Source: Saccharothrix obliqua (GTDB lineage: Bacteria; Actinomycetota; Actinomycetes; Mycobacteriales; Pseudonocardiaceae). Taken from it: 64,000 nt of DNA. The position numbers were made by a program, and so were the translations under genes. Each line of letters starts with the position of its first letter. Positions within the stretch are counted from its first letter, which is position 1. The DNA lies in NCBI RefSeq assembly GCF_019375475.1, contig NZ_JAHXGQ010000002.1, positions 310,001-374,000 of the forward strand, given 5' to 3'. The notes under the pieces were generated by a model that was given only the letters and a program-made list of their open reading frames with translations, searched no databases and was not told where the DNA came from. Shown piece after piece: positions 8,021 to 16,612 of the stretch.

Positions 8021-8581
8021 TCACCCCGCGGCCACCAACCCCTTGTCCCCCTCCACGTACCGCTCCCCACACCCCGAACACACCAACGCGTCGTCCAACC
8101 GCTGACCACAAGAGCACACCCACCCCTTGTGCCGCGCGGGGTTCCCGGCGACGAACGAGTGCGCCACGACGTCCTTGGTCACCACCGACCCGGCCGCGGC
8201 GAACGCGTACTCCCCGATCTCGACCCCGCACACGACCACCGTCCCGGCCCCCAACGACGCGCCCCGCCGCACCACGGTGGACAACAACTCGTCCCCACCA
8301 CGACGAATGGCCGCCCGAGGCCGCAGATCGTTGGTGAACAACACGTTCGGCCCGAGGAACACCTCGTCCTCGCACACCACCCCGTCGAACACGAGCGTGC
8401 CGTTCTTCACGGTGACCCGGTCCCCGAGCACCGCCTTGCCCTCCACGAACGCGTTGTCGCAGATGTTGCAGTCACGTCCGACACGCGCGCCGGGCAGCAC
8501 GTGCGCGAAAGCCCACACGCGCGTGCCGTCGCCGACGTCGTCGCTCTCGCACAACCCCTTGGGGTGGACGAACACGCTCAC
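8021..8581 (-). CDS. Left-handed beta-helix N-acyltransferase with C-terminal zinc ribbon
   Basis: 186 residues. Hexapeptide repeats run from about residue 15 to 125 (VGDGTRVWAFAHVLPGARVG and VFLGPNVLFTNDLRP). The pattern resembles WbpD and FdtC/QdtC, which acetylate an amino group on a nucleotide-linked sugar. The active-site Asn/His region of that family would lie in the NICDNAF and FTNDLRP segments. The C-terminus adds two Cys pairs (CSCGQRLDDALVCSGCGERY), a small zinc ribbon absent from classical WbpD. The GTG at 8581 overlaps the stop of the DegT aminotransferase gene (GTGA), so the enzymes probably act in sequence: transamination, then acylation. Confidence 0.78.
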   Translation of the reverse strand: MSVFVHPKGLCESDDVGDGTRVWAFAHVLPGARVGRDCNICDNAFVEGKAVLGDRVTVKNGTLVFDGVVCEDEVFLGPNVLFTNDLRPRAAIRRGGDELLSTVVRRGASLGAGTVVVCGVEIGEYAFAAAGSVVTKDVVAHSFVAGNPARHKGWVCSCGQRLDDALVCSGCGERYVEGDKGLVAAG

Positions 8582-9672
8582 CGAACCGCCTCCACCAACG
8601 CCGTCACGACCCGCTCCTGCTGCGCTGCCGTGATCTCGGGGAACAGCGGCAGCGAGATGATCTCGTCGGCGAGACCCTCGCTCACCGGGAAATCGCCCTC
8701 GGCGTGCCCCAGGGACACGAACGCATCGGTGAGGTGCACCGGCGTCGGGTAGTGGACACCCGCACCGATCCCGGCCTCGTGCAACGCCTTGAGCACGCGG
8801 TCCCGGTCGGGCACGCGCACCACGTACAGGTGCCACACCGGCAGGTTCCCCGCCAGCACCACCGGGGTGGCTACGCCGGCCACGCCGGACAGCAGCTCGG
8901 TGTACCGCGTGGCAGCCGCGCGCCGCTGCTCGTTCCACCCTTCGAGGCGACGCAGCTTCGCCGACAGCACCACGGCCTGGAGGGTGTCCAACCGGCTGTT
9001 GAACCCGACCACGGTGTGCTCGTACTTGCGCGGCGATCCGTGCTCGCGCAACAGCCTCACCGTCGCGGCCAGCTCGTCCGACCGCGTCAGCACGGCGCCG
9101 CCGTCGCCGTACGCGCCCAGGTTCTTCCCGGGGTAGAAGCTGGTCGCCGCGATGTCGCCGAGCCCGCCGACGGCCACGCCGTGCCGCCGCGCGCCCTGGG
9201 CCTGCGCCGCGTCCTCCACGACCGGCACGCCGAACGACCGCAGCTCCTCGACGGGCGCGGCCTGCCCGTACAGGTGGACGGGCAGGATCGCCCTGGTGCG
9301 CGGGGTGATCGCGTCGGCCACCAGGGTCGGGTCGATCAGCCCGGTCTCGGCGACGCAGTCGACCAGGACCGGCGTCGCACCGGCCCGCACGACGGCTTCG
9401 GCGGTGGCGATGAACGTGTTGGCGGGCAGCACGCACTCGTCACCGGGGCCGATGTCCAGCGCCCGCAACGCCAGTTCGACGGCGTCGGTGCCGTTGCCGA
9501 CGCCGACGCAGTGCGGGACCTCCTGGTAGGCGGCGAACGCCGCCTCGAACTCGGCGACCTGCCTGCCGTTGATGAACGCCGTCGTCTTGAGCACCTCGGC
9601 CCACCCGTCGGCGACTTCCTCGGCGACCTGCGCGTGTTGCGCACGCAGGTCGACCAGCGGGACCTCGTTCAC
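8578..9672 (-). CDS. DegT/DnrJ/EryC1/StrS-family sugar aminotransferase
   Basis: 364 residues, the full length for the family. The PLP lysine lies in SFYPGKNLGAYGDGGAV (about 181-197); other fold-I features are VGVGNGTDAVELALRAL (cofactor phosphate), LPANTFIATAEAV and VVEDAAQAQGA with the Asp that binds the pyridine nitrogen. These enzymes transfer an amino group from glutamate to a keto group on a nucleotide-activated hexose. The next gene (acyltransferase) overlaps by four bases and the upstream acetyltransferase also overlaps, so they form one small operon for an N-acylated amino sugar. The 3-keto or 4-keto position used is not evident. A second family member lies at 15.5 kb. Confidence 0.88.
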   Translation of the reverse strand: MNEVPLVDLRAQHAQVAEEVADGWAEVLKTTAFINGRQVAEFEAAFAAYQEVPHCVGVGNGTDAVELALRALDIGPGDECVLPANTFIATAEAVVRAGATPVLVDCVAETGLIDPTLVADAITPRTRAILPVHLYGQAAPVEELRSFGVPVVEDAAQAQGARRHGVAVGGLGDIAATSFYPGKNLGAYGDGGAVLTRSDELAATVRLLREHGSPRKYEHTVVGFNSRLDTLQAVVLSAKLRRLEGWNEQRRAAATRYTELLSGVAGVATPVVLAGNLPVWHLYVVRVPDRDRVLKALHEAGIGAGVHYPTPVHLTDAFVSLGHAEGDFPVSEGLADEIISLPLFPEITAAQQERVVTALVEAVR

Positions 9673-10316
9673 GAACCGCTCCCCTCTCGCAGTCGTCGGG
9701 CGGGGACCCCCGCCCAGACCTCACCCGCGGGCACGTCCGTGAGCACCACCGAGCCCATGCCCACGACCGCCCCCGCGCCGATCGCCACGCCTTCCCGGAC
9801 CGCGGAACCCTGTCCGAGGTAGGCGCTTTCCCCGACGCGCACCGCACCGCCCAGCGACGCGCGGCCGGCGAACGTGACACCGTCGCCGACCTCGTCGTCG
9901 TGGGTGATCAGCACGTGCGGCATCGCGACGACGTGCGCCCCCAAGCGCAGCGGCGTCGTCACGACGACCCCGGCGAGCAGGACCGTGCCCGGTCCCACCG
10001 CGCTGCCCGGCGGCACGGACGCCGCCGGGTGCACGACGGTGGCCCACCGGTCATCCGGCAGGCCCAGCCGCCGCACCACGTTCATCCGGCCGAGGGGCCG
10101 CCGCGCGCTGGCGACGCACACCAGCACCGCGGCGTCGGGCATGTCGTGCACCAGCTCCGAACCGCCGAGCACGGGCAGGCCGTCGAGGTCCGCGCCGTGC
10201 CGGGTCGGGTCGTCGTCCAACGCGCCCAGCGGGTGCCACTCCGGCAGGAGGCGGACGGCGGCCAGCACTTCACGTGCCAGCCCTCCGCCACCGACCAACA
10301 ACAACGGCCGTGTCAC
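9669..10316 (-). CDS. NeuD/PglD-like sugar O/N-acetyltransferase
   Basis: About 215 residues. The N-terminal part has a nucleotide-binding-like glycine loop (LLLVGGGGLAREVLAAVRLL) found in NeuD/PglD proteins. The C-terminal half is a left-handed beta-helix (VGPGTVLLAGVVVTTPLRLG, VGESAYLGQGSAV). The HDDEVGD segment places the general-base His where PglD has it. Such enzymes acetylate UDP-amino sugars or sialic acids. Of two in-frame GTG codons (10340 and 10316), I prefer 10316 because GCGGGGA sits just upstream. It overlaps the aminotransferase gene. With the acyltransferase at 8.0 kb this operon would have two acyl-transfer enzymes, suggesting a diacylated or alternately acylated sugar. Confidence 0.75.
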   Translation of the reverse strand: MTRPLLLVGGGGLAREVLAAVRLLPEWHPLGALDDDPTRHGADLDGLPVLGGSELVHDMPDAAVLVCVASARRPLGRMNVVRRLGLPDDRWATVVHPAASVPPGSAVGPGTVLLAGVVVTTPLRLGAHVVAMPHVLITHDDEVGDGVTFAGRASLGGAVRVGESAYLGQGSAVREGVAIGAGAVVGMGSVVLTDVPAGEVWAGVPARRLREGSGS

Positions 10317-10359
10317 GCTTCCCCGCTCTCTCTGCTCCACGAACCGGTCCGTGCCCCGG

Positions 10360-13300
10360 TCACCCCGTCGAGAACACCACGTCGACCCAGTAGTGGTTGC
10401 CCTGGTAACTGTTGTCCGGGAATCCCGACCCGGTCCGGTAGAGACCGTTCAGCGCACCCTCCGCGGTGGCAGGCGCGGCCAACACCTCCGACGCGACGCC
10501 GTATCCCGCGAAGTACCCGTGGTTCACGGCGTAGTGCCCGTTGGGCGCGGTGTAGGACGCGACGTACGACGTCCCGGCGGTGACCGCCAACGGCGAGGCG
10601 AACGTCAGGGTCTGCCACCCGGACGCCGTCTCGTCGCTGAACGTCCCGGTCTTGAGCGCGACCCCACCCGCGGACCACACCGTTCCGGTGTGGGTGCCGG
10701 TGTTCCCGTTGCCCTTGTAGAACTTCACCCCGGTGATGAACCCGTCCACCGCGGGCGTGAACCGCACGCCCAACTCGTACGGACCGCTGTCGTCCGCCGA
10801 CGGCACCGTGGGCACGGTCGCCGAGCTGAACAACGAGCACGGGCACGTCGTCGCCCCGGCCGCGGTGAACGACCACGTCAGCGGCGTCGCCATGATGTTG
10901 CCGCCGGTGTCGGCGGCCCGCACCCGCACCGTGTACTTGGTGGACGGGGCGAACGGCGCGGCCGGTGTCCACACCACCGTCTGCTGGTCCGGCGAGCGGG
11001 TCAGCGTGCCGTCGAGCGTCGCGCCACCCGGGTCGGCGACCGAGAACACCGTGTTGGTCAGGTCGACCGGCTCGTCGAACGTCGCGGTGACCGGTGTGGT
11101 CGGCGGGACGTCGACCGCGTCCGTCAGCGGCGTGTGGCCGGTGCTGACGGGCGGCGTCGTGTCGCTGTTGGGCGTGTAGAGCACGTCGACCCAGTAGTTG
11201 TTGCCCTGGTGCGACGTGGTCGGGAACCCGCCGCCGGTCTGGTACACGCCGTTCGGGTTGCCCTCGCCGGTCCGCGGCGCGGTCAGCGGCGGCGCGTCGA
11301 CGCCGGTGGCCTGGAAGTAGCCGTGGTCGATCGAGTAGTGCCCGTTGGGCGCGAAGTACGACGCCGTGTAGGTCAGGCCGGGCGCGACGGTCACGGGTGT
11401 GGCGAACGTCAGGGTCTGCCACCCCGACGCCGTTTCACCGGTGAACGTGCCGGTGGCGAGTCGGACACCGGCGGAGGACCACAGCGACCCGGTGTGCGTG
11501 CCGGTGTTGCCCTCGCCCTTGTAGAACCGGATGCCGGTGATCTGCCCGCTCTGCGTGGGGCTGAAGCGGACACCCAGTTCGTACGCACCGCCGTCGTCCG
11601 CCGACGTCACCGTCGGCACGGTCGCCGAGCTGAACAGCGAGCACGGGCAGGACGCGTTGGTGGACGTGGTGAACGACCACGTCGCCGTGGACGTCATCGC
11701 GTTGCCGTTGACGTCGGCCACCAACGCGCTCGCCGTGTACCGGGTGTTCGGTTTCAAGGCGCCGGACGGGGTCCAGGTCAGCGTCTTCTGGTCACCGGAC
11801 AGGGACACCGCGCCGGTCAGCCTGGCGCCGCCCGGGTCGGTCAGCGAGACCTGCGCGGAAGCCGGGTCCACCGGTTCGGAGAACCCGAGCGCCAACGACG
11901 AGTTCAACCCCACGTTGGTGGCGTCCGCGTTCGGCGTGCGGGTGTTCAGCGTCGGCGGCGTCGTGTCGCCGTTGAGCCCGTTGCGGTACACCACGTCGAC
12001 CCAGTAGTTCGCGGCGTTGAAGGACGCGTTCGGGAACCCGCCGCCCGCGCCGTACCGGTAGAGCCCGTTCGGCCCGTCCGCGCCGTTCGACAACGCGCGG
12101 ATCGCGCCGTAACTGGCGCTCTGCCCGTCGAAGTAGCCCGGTGTCACGGCGTAGTGGCCGTTCGGCGCGTAGTACGACACCACGTACGTCGTGTTCGCCT
12201 GGACGACGACCGGTGAGGGGAACGTCAGGGTCTGCCAACCGGATGCCGTCTCACCGGTGAACGTGCCGGTCGCCAGCAGCAGGCCGTTGGACGACCACAG
12301 CGAACCCTTGTGCGTGCCGGTGTTGCCCGCGCCCTTGTAGAACCGGACGCCGAGCACTTCACCCTTGCCGTTGAACCGGACCTTGGTGCCGACCTCGACG
12401 GGGTTGGCGTCGTTCGCGCTCGGCTCGGCGGGCACCGCGAAGTCGTCCCACACCGTGCAGGGGCACGTGGCGGGCCGGTTCGAGCCCGTGGTGAACGTCC
12501 AGTTGTACAACGCGGTCTGGTTGCCCGCCGCGTCCTTGACCCGCAACGAGGCGGTGTACGCCGTGCCCGCGGCCAACGCCGCGTTCGGCGTGAACCGCAC
12601 GGTCTTGCCGTCACCGGTCACCGATGGCGTGCCCGCGACCGCGATCCCGCCGGGGCCGCGCACGGTGAACTGGACCGAACCGGGGTTGACGGCCTCGTCG
12701 TAGGTCGCGCTGACCGCCGGCGTGAGGGCGACGCTCGACGCGCCGGCCAACGGGTTGGTGCTCACCAGCTCCGGTGCGCGCGTGTCGGGGCCGGGGTCCG
12801 GCGCCCACACCACGTCCACCCAGTAGTTGCTGTCCTCCGCGCCGGGTCGGTCGGGGAAGCCCGCGCCCGAGCGGAACACGCCGTTGGGACCGTCCACACC
12901 GGTTTGCAGGGCCGTCAGCGGTTCCAGGTACTTGGACCGGCGGCTGAAGTATTCGGTGTCGGCCGAGAAGTGTCCGGTGGGTGACAGGTAGGACACGACG
13001 TAGGTGGTGTTGGCCGACACCGCGACGGGCACGGGGAACAGCAGTGTCTGCCAGCCGGACGCCGTCTCGTTGGTGAACGTGCCGGTCGCCAGTTGCTGGC
13101 CGGTCGAGGTCCAGAGCGTGCCGGTGTGCGTGCCGGAGTTGTTGGGCCCCTTGTAGAAGCGGACGCCACGCACGTACCCGTCGGTGTTCGCCCGCCACTT
13201 CACGCCCAGCTCCAACGCGGAGCCGTCGAGGATGTCGAGGTTCTTCGGGGTGTCGCCGTCGGTCCAGATGCCGCACGGGCAGGTTCGCGTCGCCACGCCG

Positions 13301-15180
13301 GGGGACGCCGAGACGGGCGTGGACAGGTTCAGCGAGTCGTCCACCGCGCGGACCCGCAGTTGCGCCGGACCGGACTGCGGCGGCGTGTACGTGTAGCTCC
13401 ACGACGTCTGCCCGGCCTGCCACACCGCGGGGTGCCAGCGCACGCCGCCGTCGGTCGACACCTCGACCCCGGTCACCTGTCCGCTGTCGGTCACGGTGCC
13501 GGAGAACGTGTAGGGCTGACCGACCGACGAGAGGGCCGGGACGTTCGTGTAGGTCACGGTGGGCGGCGTCTTGTCGGTGATCCCGGCGGCCTGCACCAGA
13601 CCCGGCATCAAGGACGCGGCCTGGACACCCATGTCGGCCAGCAGGTTCACCGTCGCCTGCTGCATCCGGATATCGGACGTCGGCGTGTTGGTCAGGAACG
13701 CGTGCTCATCGTCCAAACCCCACGCCCACTGCACCGTGCCCGCACCGAACACCAATGAGCCCGACGGGTACTTGTAGTAGGTGATGGCGTGGGTCTTGGT
13801 GTCGGGCGTGTAGTAGTCGCCGTGGTTTTGGAGCACGTACGGACCGTCGAGCATGGCGACCGTCGTGCGGGAGAACTGACCGACGCCCGCGGGCTGGTAG
13901 CCGTTGTCCTCCACCGAGTTCCACTCGTAGCCGAGGGTGCCGGGCTGGAAGGTGTACGTGCTGCCCGCGGCCATGCTCTGCAACGACGTGTGCCGCCACA
14001 ACCGCATCCTCCCGTACGCCGCCGGAACCTGAAGCGAATCGTCCCGACGACCGTTCACCGTGAAGATGTTGCCCAACAACGCGTTCTCCGGCCGACCACC
14101 ATCCTGCGGCGGGCTGTACCGCGGATCACGCCACGTACCCGTCCAATCCGCCAGACCGTCGTTCTGCGTGCCCTTCGTCTCCTTGAAGCACGCCACCGTC
14201 CGCCAATCCGTCCGCGACGGATCGATGCTCTTCTCCCACCGCGTCTTCCAGAAGACCTCGTTACCCGTCAGGAACGCCAAGTGCACACCCGCGTCCCGCG
14301 CCGCCTCCACGTTCGCCCGCTGCTCGTTCGACCAATACTCGTCATGACCCACCGCCATGAAGACCTGGTGGTTTTTGATCAGGTGCCCACGCCGCGCGCT
14401 GTCCACATCCGTCGTGTAACTCAGGTCGTACCCATTGCGCTCCAGGAACCGCAACATCGGGTACTCCGCGTTGAAGATGAAGTTCTCATCCCCGTCCCCA
14501 CCCGTGTACGGCCGGTTGTAACTCACCTTGTACGCCTGACCACCCTGACCAGGCCCATCACCGAAGTACAACGAGTTCCCGCCGTACCGGTTGTACGCCA
14601 CCCACGTCGCATCCGACGTCTGGAAGAAAATCTTGGACCGGCTGGTGTCGTCGCGGACCACGAAGACGATCTCGTTGCGGAGCCCGTTGTCGTTGCGGGT
14701 GACGCGGGCGTAGTAGATGCCGGACACCGCGTCGGCCGGGACGTCCCAGGTGACCGACACGGCCCAGTTGCCGCAGTCGATCAACGCGGACGGCGTGTCA
14801 CGCAGGCACGGCGGCTGGTTCTGCGGCGTGTGGCGGGAAACCGAGCCGACCTGGCGCGCGCCGACACCGCCGTACCAGCCGAGCCGGAAGATGTCGAGCG
14901 TGTACGACGAGGCGTTGGTGAGCATCTTGAACGCCACCTGGCCACCGGGGGTGGCGCTGATGTCCGTGGTGTAGCCCAGGATCGAGTCGTCGCGTGACGA
15001 CACCTGCCAGTCCGGGGTCCCCGGTTTCGTGTTCTCGCACAACACCTTGTTGACGACCGGAGCGTCACACGGCGCGGCGTTCGCGACCGTGGCGGTGAGG
15101 ACGACAAGGGGGGTGACGCAACCGGTCACCACCAACACCGCGCACAAGCCCCTGACCAGACGTCTTACCGGCGACGTCAT
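10360..15180 (-). CDS. Large secreted protein: dimethylformamidase-like domain, Ig-like domains, four DUF4082 modules
   Basis: 1606 residues with a Sec signal peptide (hydrophobic about 8-32, ANAA cleavage region). Residues ~70-535 resemble the large subunit of N,N-dimethylformamidase (GWYGGVGARQVGSV, MAVGHDEYWSNEQRANVEAA, LAFLTGNEVFWKTRWE), a glutamine-amidotransferase-like fold. An Ig-like domain follows (~545-635). Then four DUF4082 modules (~636-795, 905-1062, 1178-1333, 1445-1602) alternate with three SbsA/Big_5 Ig-like domains. Each DUF4082 starts near a CPC motif and contains GVRFYKG, ETASGWQTL and YWVDVV. The modules are probably carbohydrate-binding or structural. It may modify or organise the exported glycan, but its substrate is unknown. 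Inverted repeats upstream (15201-15239) look like an operator. Confidence 0.85.
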   Translation of the reverse strand: MTSPVRRLVRGLCAVLVVTGCVTPLVVLTATVANAAPCDAPVVNKVLCENTKPGTPDWQVSSRDDSILGYTTDISATPGGQVAFKMLTNASSYTLDIFRLGWYGGVGARQVGSVSRHTPQNQPPCLRDTPSALIDCGNWAVSVTWDVPADAVSGIYYARVTRNDNGLRNEIVFVVRDDTSRSKIFFQTSDATWVAYNRYGGNSLYFGDGPGQGGQAYKVSYNRPYTGGDGDENFIFNAEYPMLRFLERNGYDLSYTTDVDSARRGHLIKNHQVFMAVGHDEYWSNEQRANVEAARDAGVHLAFLTGNEVFWKTRWEKSIDPSRTDWRTVACFKETKGTQNDGLADWTGTWRDPRYSPPQDGGRPENALLGNIFTVNGRRDDSLQVPAAYGRMRLWRHTSLQSMAAGSTYTFQPGTLGYEWNSVEDNGYQPAGVGQFSRTTVAMLDGPYVLQNHGDYYTPDTKTHAITYYKYPSGSLVFGAGTVQWAWGLDDEHAFLTNTPTSDIRMQQATVNLLADMGVQAASLMPGLVQAAGITDKTPPTVTYTNVPALSSVGQPYTFSGTVTDSGQVTGVEVSTDGGVRWHPAVWQAGQTSWSYTYTPPQSGPAQLRVRAVDDSLNLSTPVSASPGVATRTCPCGIWTDGDTPKNLDILDGSALELGVKWRANTDGYVRGVRFYKGPNNSGTHTGTLWTSTGQQLATGTFTNETASGWQTLLFPVPVAVSANTTYVVSYLSPTGHFSADTEYFSRRSKYLEPLTALQTGVDGPNGVFRSGAGFPDRPGAEDSNYWVDVVWAPDPGPDTRAPELVSTNPLAGASSVALTPAVSATYDEAVNPGSVQFTVRGPGGIAVAGTPSVTGDGKTVRFTPNAALAAGTAYTASLRVKDAAGNQTALYNWTFTTGSNRPATCPCTVWDDFAVPAEPSANDANPVEVGTKVRFNGKGEVLGVRFYKGAGNTGTHKGSLWSSNGLLLATGTFTGETASGWQTLTFPSPVVVQANTTYVVSYYAPNGHYAVTPGYFDGQSASYGAIRALSNGADGPNGLYRYGAGGGFPNASFNAANYWVDVVYRNGLNGDTTPPTLNTRTPNADATNVGLNSSLALGFSEPVDPASAQVSLTDPGGARLTGAVSLSGDQKTLTWTPSGALKPNTRYTASALVADVNGNAMTSTATWSFTTSTNASCPCSLFSSATVPTVTSADDGGAYELGVRFSPTQSGQITGIRFYKGEGNTGTHTGSLWSSAGVRLATGTFTGETASGWQTLTFATPVTVAPGLTYTASYFAPNGHYSIDHGYFQATGVDAPPLTAPRTGEGNPNGVYQTGGGFPTTSHQGNNYWVDVLYTPNSDTTPPVSTGHTPLTDAVDVPPTTPVTATFDEPVDLTNTVFSVADPGGATLDGTLTRSPDQQTVVWTPAAPFAPSTKYTVRVRAADTGGNIMATPLTWSFTAAGATTCPCSLFSSATVPTVPSADDSGPYELGVRFTPAVDGFITGVKFYKGNGNTGTHTGTVWSAGGVALKTGTFSDETASGWQTLTFASPLAVTAGTSYVASYTAPNGHYAVNHGYFAGYGVASEVLAAPATAEGALNGLYRTGSGFPDNSYQGNHYWVDVVFSTG

Positions 15181-15200
15181 CGACCACTCAACTCCTCGAA

Positions 15201-15239
15201 CGCACTCCGTAGTGCGGCCAGCACTACTCCCCGTAGTGC
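15201..15239. promoter_or_regulatory. Paired inverted repeats upstream of the large secreted protein
   Basis: Two palindromes lie 21-60 bases upstream of the start: CGCACT-CCGT-AGTGCG (15201-15216) and GCACTAC-TCCCC-GTAGTGC (15221-15239). The word CCGTAGTGC occurs twice as a direct repeat at 15207 and 15231, and once as its inverse GCACTAC. This arrangement suggests cooperative binding of a dimeric regulator near the promoter. The regulator is not identifiable here. The rest of the interval 15240-15496 holds only the hairpin at 15367-15399 and a short GT-rich direct repeat near 15437-15485. Confidence 0.55.
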
Positions 15240-15366
15240 AACCTTATTGCTCCGATCGTCGCCTGAACTCATTAAGCCGTTACGACAGCACGGATCTCAT
15301 TTGGATGACATTACCGAAGCACCATCCCGTAGGTGACTCTGCGTGATCACGACGGGCATGGTGATA

Positions 15367-15399
15367 CCCGGTGGCCGGGATCTGCTCCCGGCCACCGGG
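15367..15399 (-). terminator. 14 bp perfect hairpin after the glycan modification operon
   Basis: The stem CCCGGTGGCCGGGA pairs perfectly with the segment at 15386-15399 around a 5-base loop (TCTGC). It lies about 100 bases downstream of the last gene of the minus-strand operon (ends 15497). There is no U-run, as is common for actinomycete terminators. Confidence 0.6.
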
Positions 15400-15496
15400 G
15401 GGATGACGGTGCGATGTGGCCGCTGGGTGCGCGGTTTCGCGGTGTGTGGCTTCTCGGTGTGTGGCTTCTCGGTGTGTGCTTTCTTGCTGGACGCTC

Positions 15497-16612
15497 TTAA
15501 GCGGTGGCCTCGTCGAGCGCCGCGACGACCTGGTCCTGCTCCTCGTCGGTCAGCCCCACGAAGTGCGGGAGGAGGATGTGGTCGGCCGCCACCCGCTCGG
15601 TCACCGGCAGCGAGGGCGTCGCGTCGCCCGCGTGGTACACGGGTTCCAGGTGGCACGCCGTGATGCGCCGAGTGGCGACACCGCGCTGCGCCATCGCGTT
15701 CATCACGTCGATCCGCTCGTGCTTCGGCAACCGCACCAGGTACGACTGGTACACGTGCCCGAACCCGGCCGGCTCGTGCGGCCGGATCACGGCCTCGTTG
15801 CCCGCCAGCAGCTCGTCGTACCGGGCCGCCAGGGCGCGGCGCGTCTTCACGACGTGGTCCAGCTTGCCCAGCTGCACCACGCCCACCGCGGCCTGGATGT
15901 CGGTCATCTTGTAGTTGAAGCCGACCTCGTCGTAGCTCTCCGCGATCACCGCGGTGGAGGTGTGCCGGGCCAGCGTGGAGATCGACGCCGCGTGCGCGCG
16001 CAACGCCTTCAGCTTCGCCGCCACCTCGGCGTCGTCCGTGGTGACCACGCCGCCCTCACCGGTGGTGAGGATCTTGCGCGCGTCGAAGGAGAACACGGTG
16101 ATGTCGCTGATCGTGCCCAGCCGCACGCCGTCGATGGTCGCGCCGTACGCGGGCGCGGCGTCCTCCACCAGGTGCAGGCCGTGGGCGCGGGCGATCTCCC
16201 GCAGCGCGGGCAGGTCCGCGGGCAGGCCGATCTGCGACGCGGGCATGATGGCCCTGGTGCGCGGGGTGATCAGCCGTTCCACGTGCGCCGGGTCGATGTT
16301 GTAGGTGCGCTCGTCGATGTCGGCGAACACCGGCGTGGCACCGGTGTAGCGGATCGAGTTCGGCGTCGCGATGAACGTGAACGACGGGCAGATCACCTCG
16401 TCGCCGGGTCCGATGCCGAGCGCCGCGAGCGCCAGGTGCAGGCCGGTCGTCGCGCTGTTCACGCTCACCGCGTGCCGCGCGCCCACCTGCTCGGCCACCA
16501 GCTCCTCGAACTTCGCCGCGCGGGGGCCGACCGAGAGCCACCCGGACAGCACCGCCTCGGCGGCGGCGTCGGCCTCTTCCCGGCCGACGTACAAGCGGGT
16601 GATCGGGATCAT
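15497..16612 (-). CDS. DegT/DnrJ/EryC1/StrS-family sugar aminotransferase (second copy)
   Basis: 371 residues. The PLP lysine is in VFSFDARKILTTGEGGVV; other motifs are VNSATTGLHLALAALG, CPSFTFIATPNSI and HLVEDAAPAYGA. It is clearly a paralogue family member, not a recent duplicate of the 8.6 kb gene. It starts with ATG overlapping the epimerase gene stop (ATGA). Its place at the end of a tight operon with an epimerase, an RmlC-type epimerase and a Gfo/Idh oxidoreductase suggests it aminates a keto sugar produced by those enzymes, for example a 4-keto-6-deoxy or 3-keto hexose. The product cannot be assigned from sequence alone. Confidence 0.88.
   Translation of the reverse strand: MIPITRLYVGREEADAAAEAVLSGWLSVGPRAAKFEELVAEQVGARHAVSVNSATTGLHLALAALGIGPGDEVICPSFTFIATPNSIRYTGATPVFADIDERTYNIDPAHVERLITPRTRAIMPASQIGLPADLPALREIARAHGLHLVEDAAPAYGATIDGVRLGTISDITVFSFDARKILTTGEGGVVTTDDAEVAAKLKALRAHAASISTLARHTSTAVIAESYDEVGFNYKMTDIQAAVGVVQLGKLDHVVKTRRALAARYDELLAGNEAVIRPHEPAGFGHVYQSYLVRLPKHERIDVMNAMAQRGVATRRITACHLEPVYHAGDATPSLPVTERVAADHILLPHFVGLTDEEQDQVVAALDEATA

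Noticed and set aside
15367..15399. Possible member of the dispersed palindrome family
   Set aside because: It lacks the outer arm, the GAAAAGCGT loop and the tail; it is a simple terminator-like hairpin.
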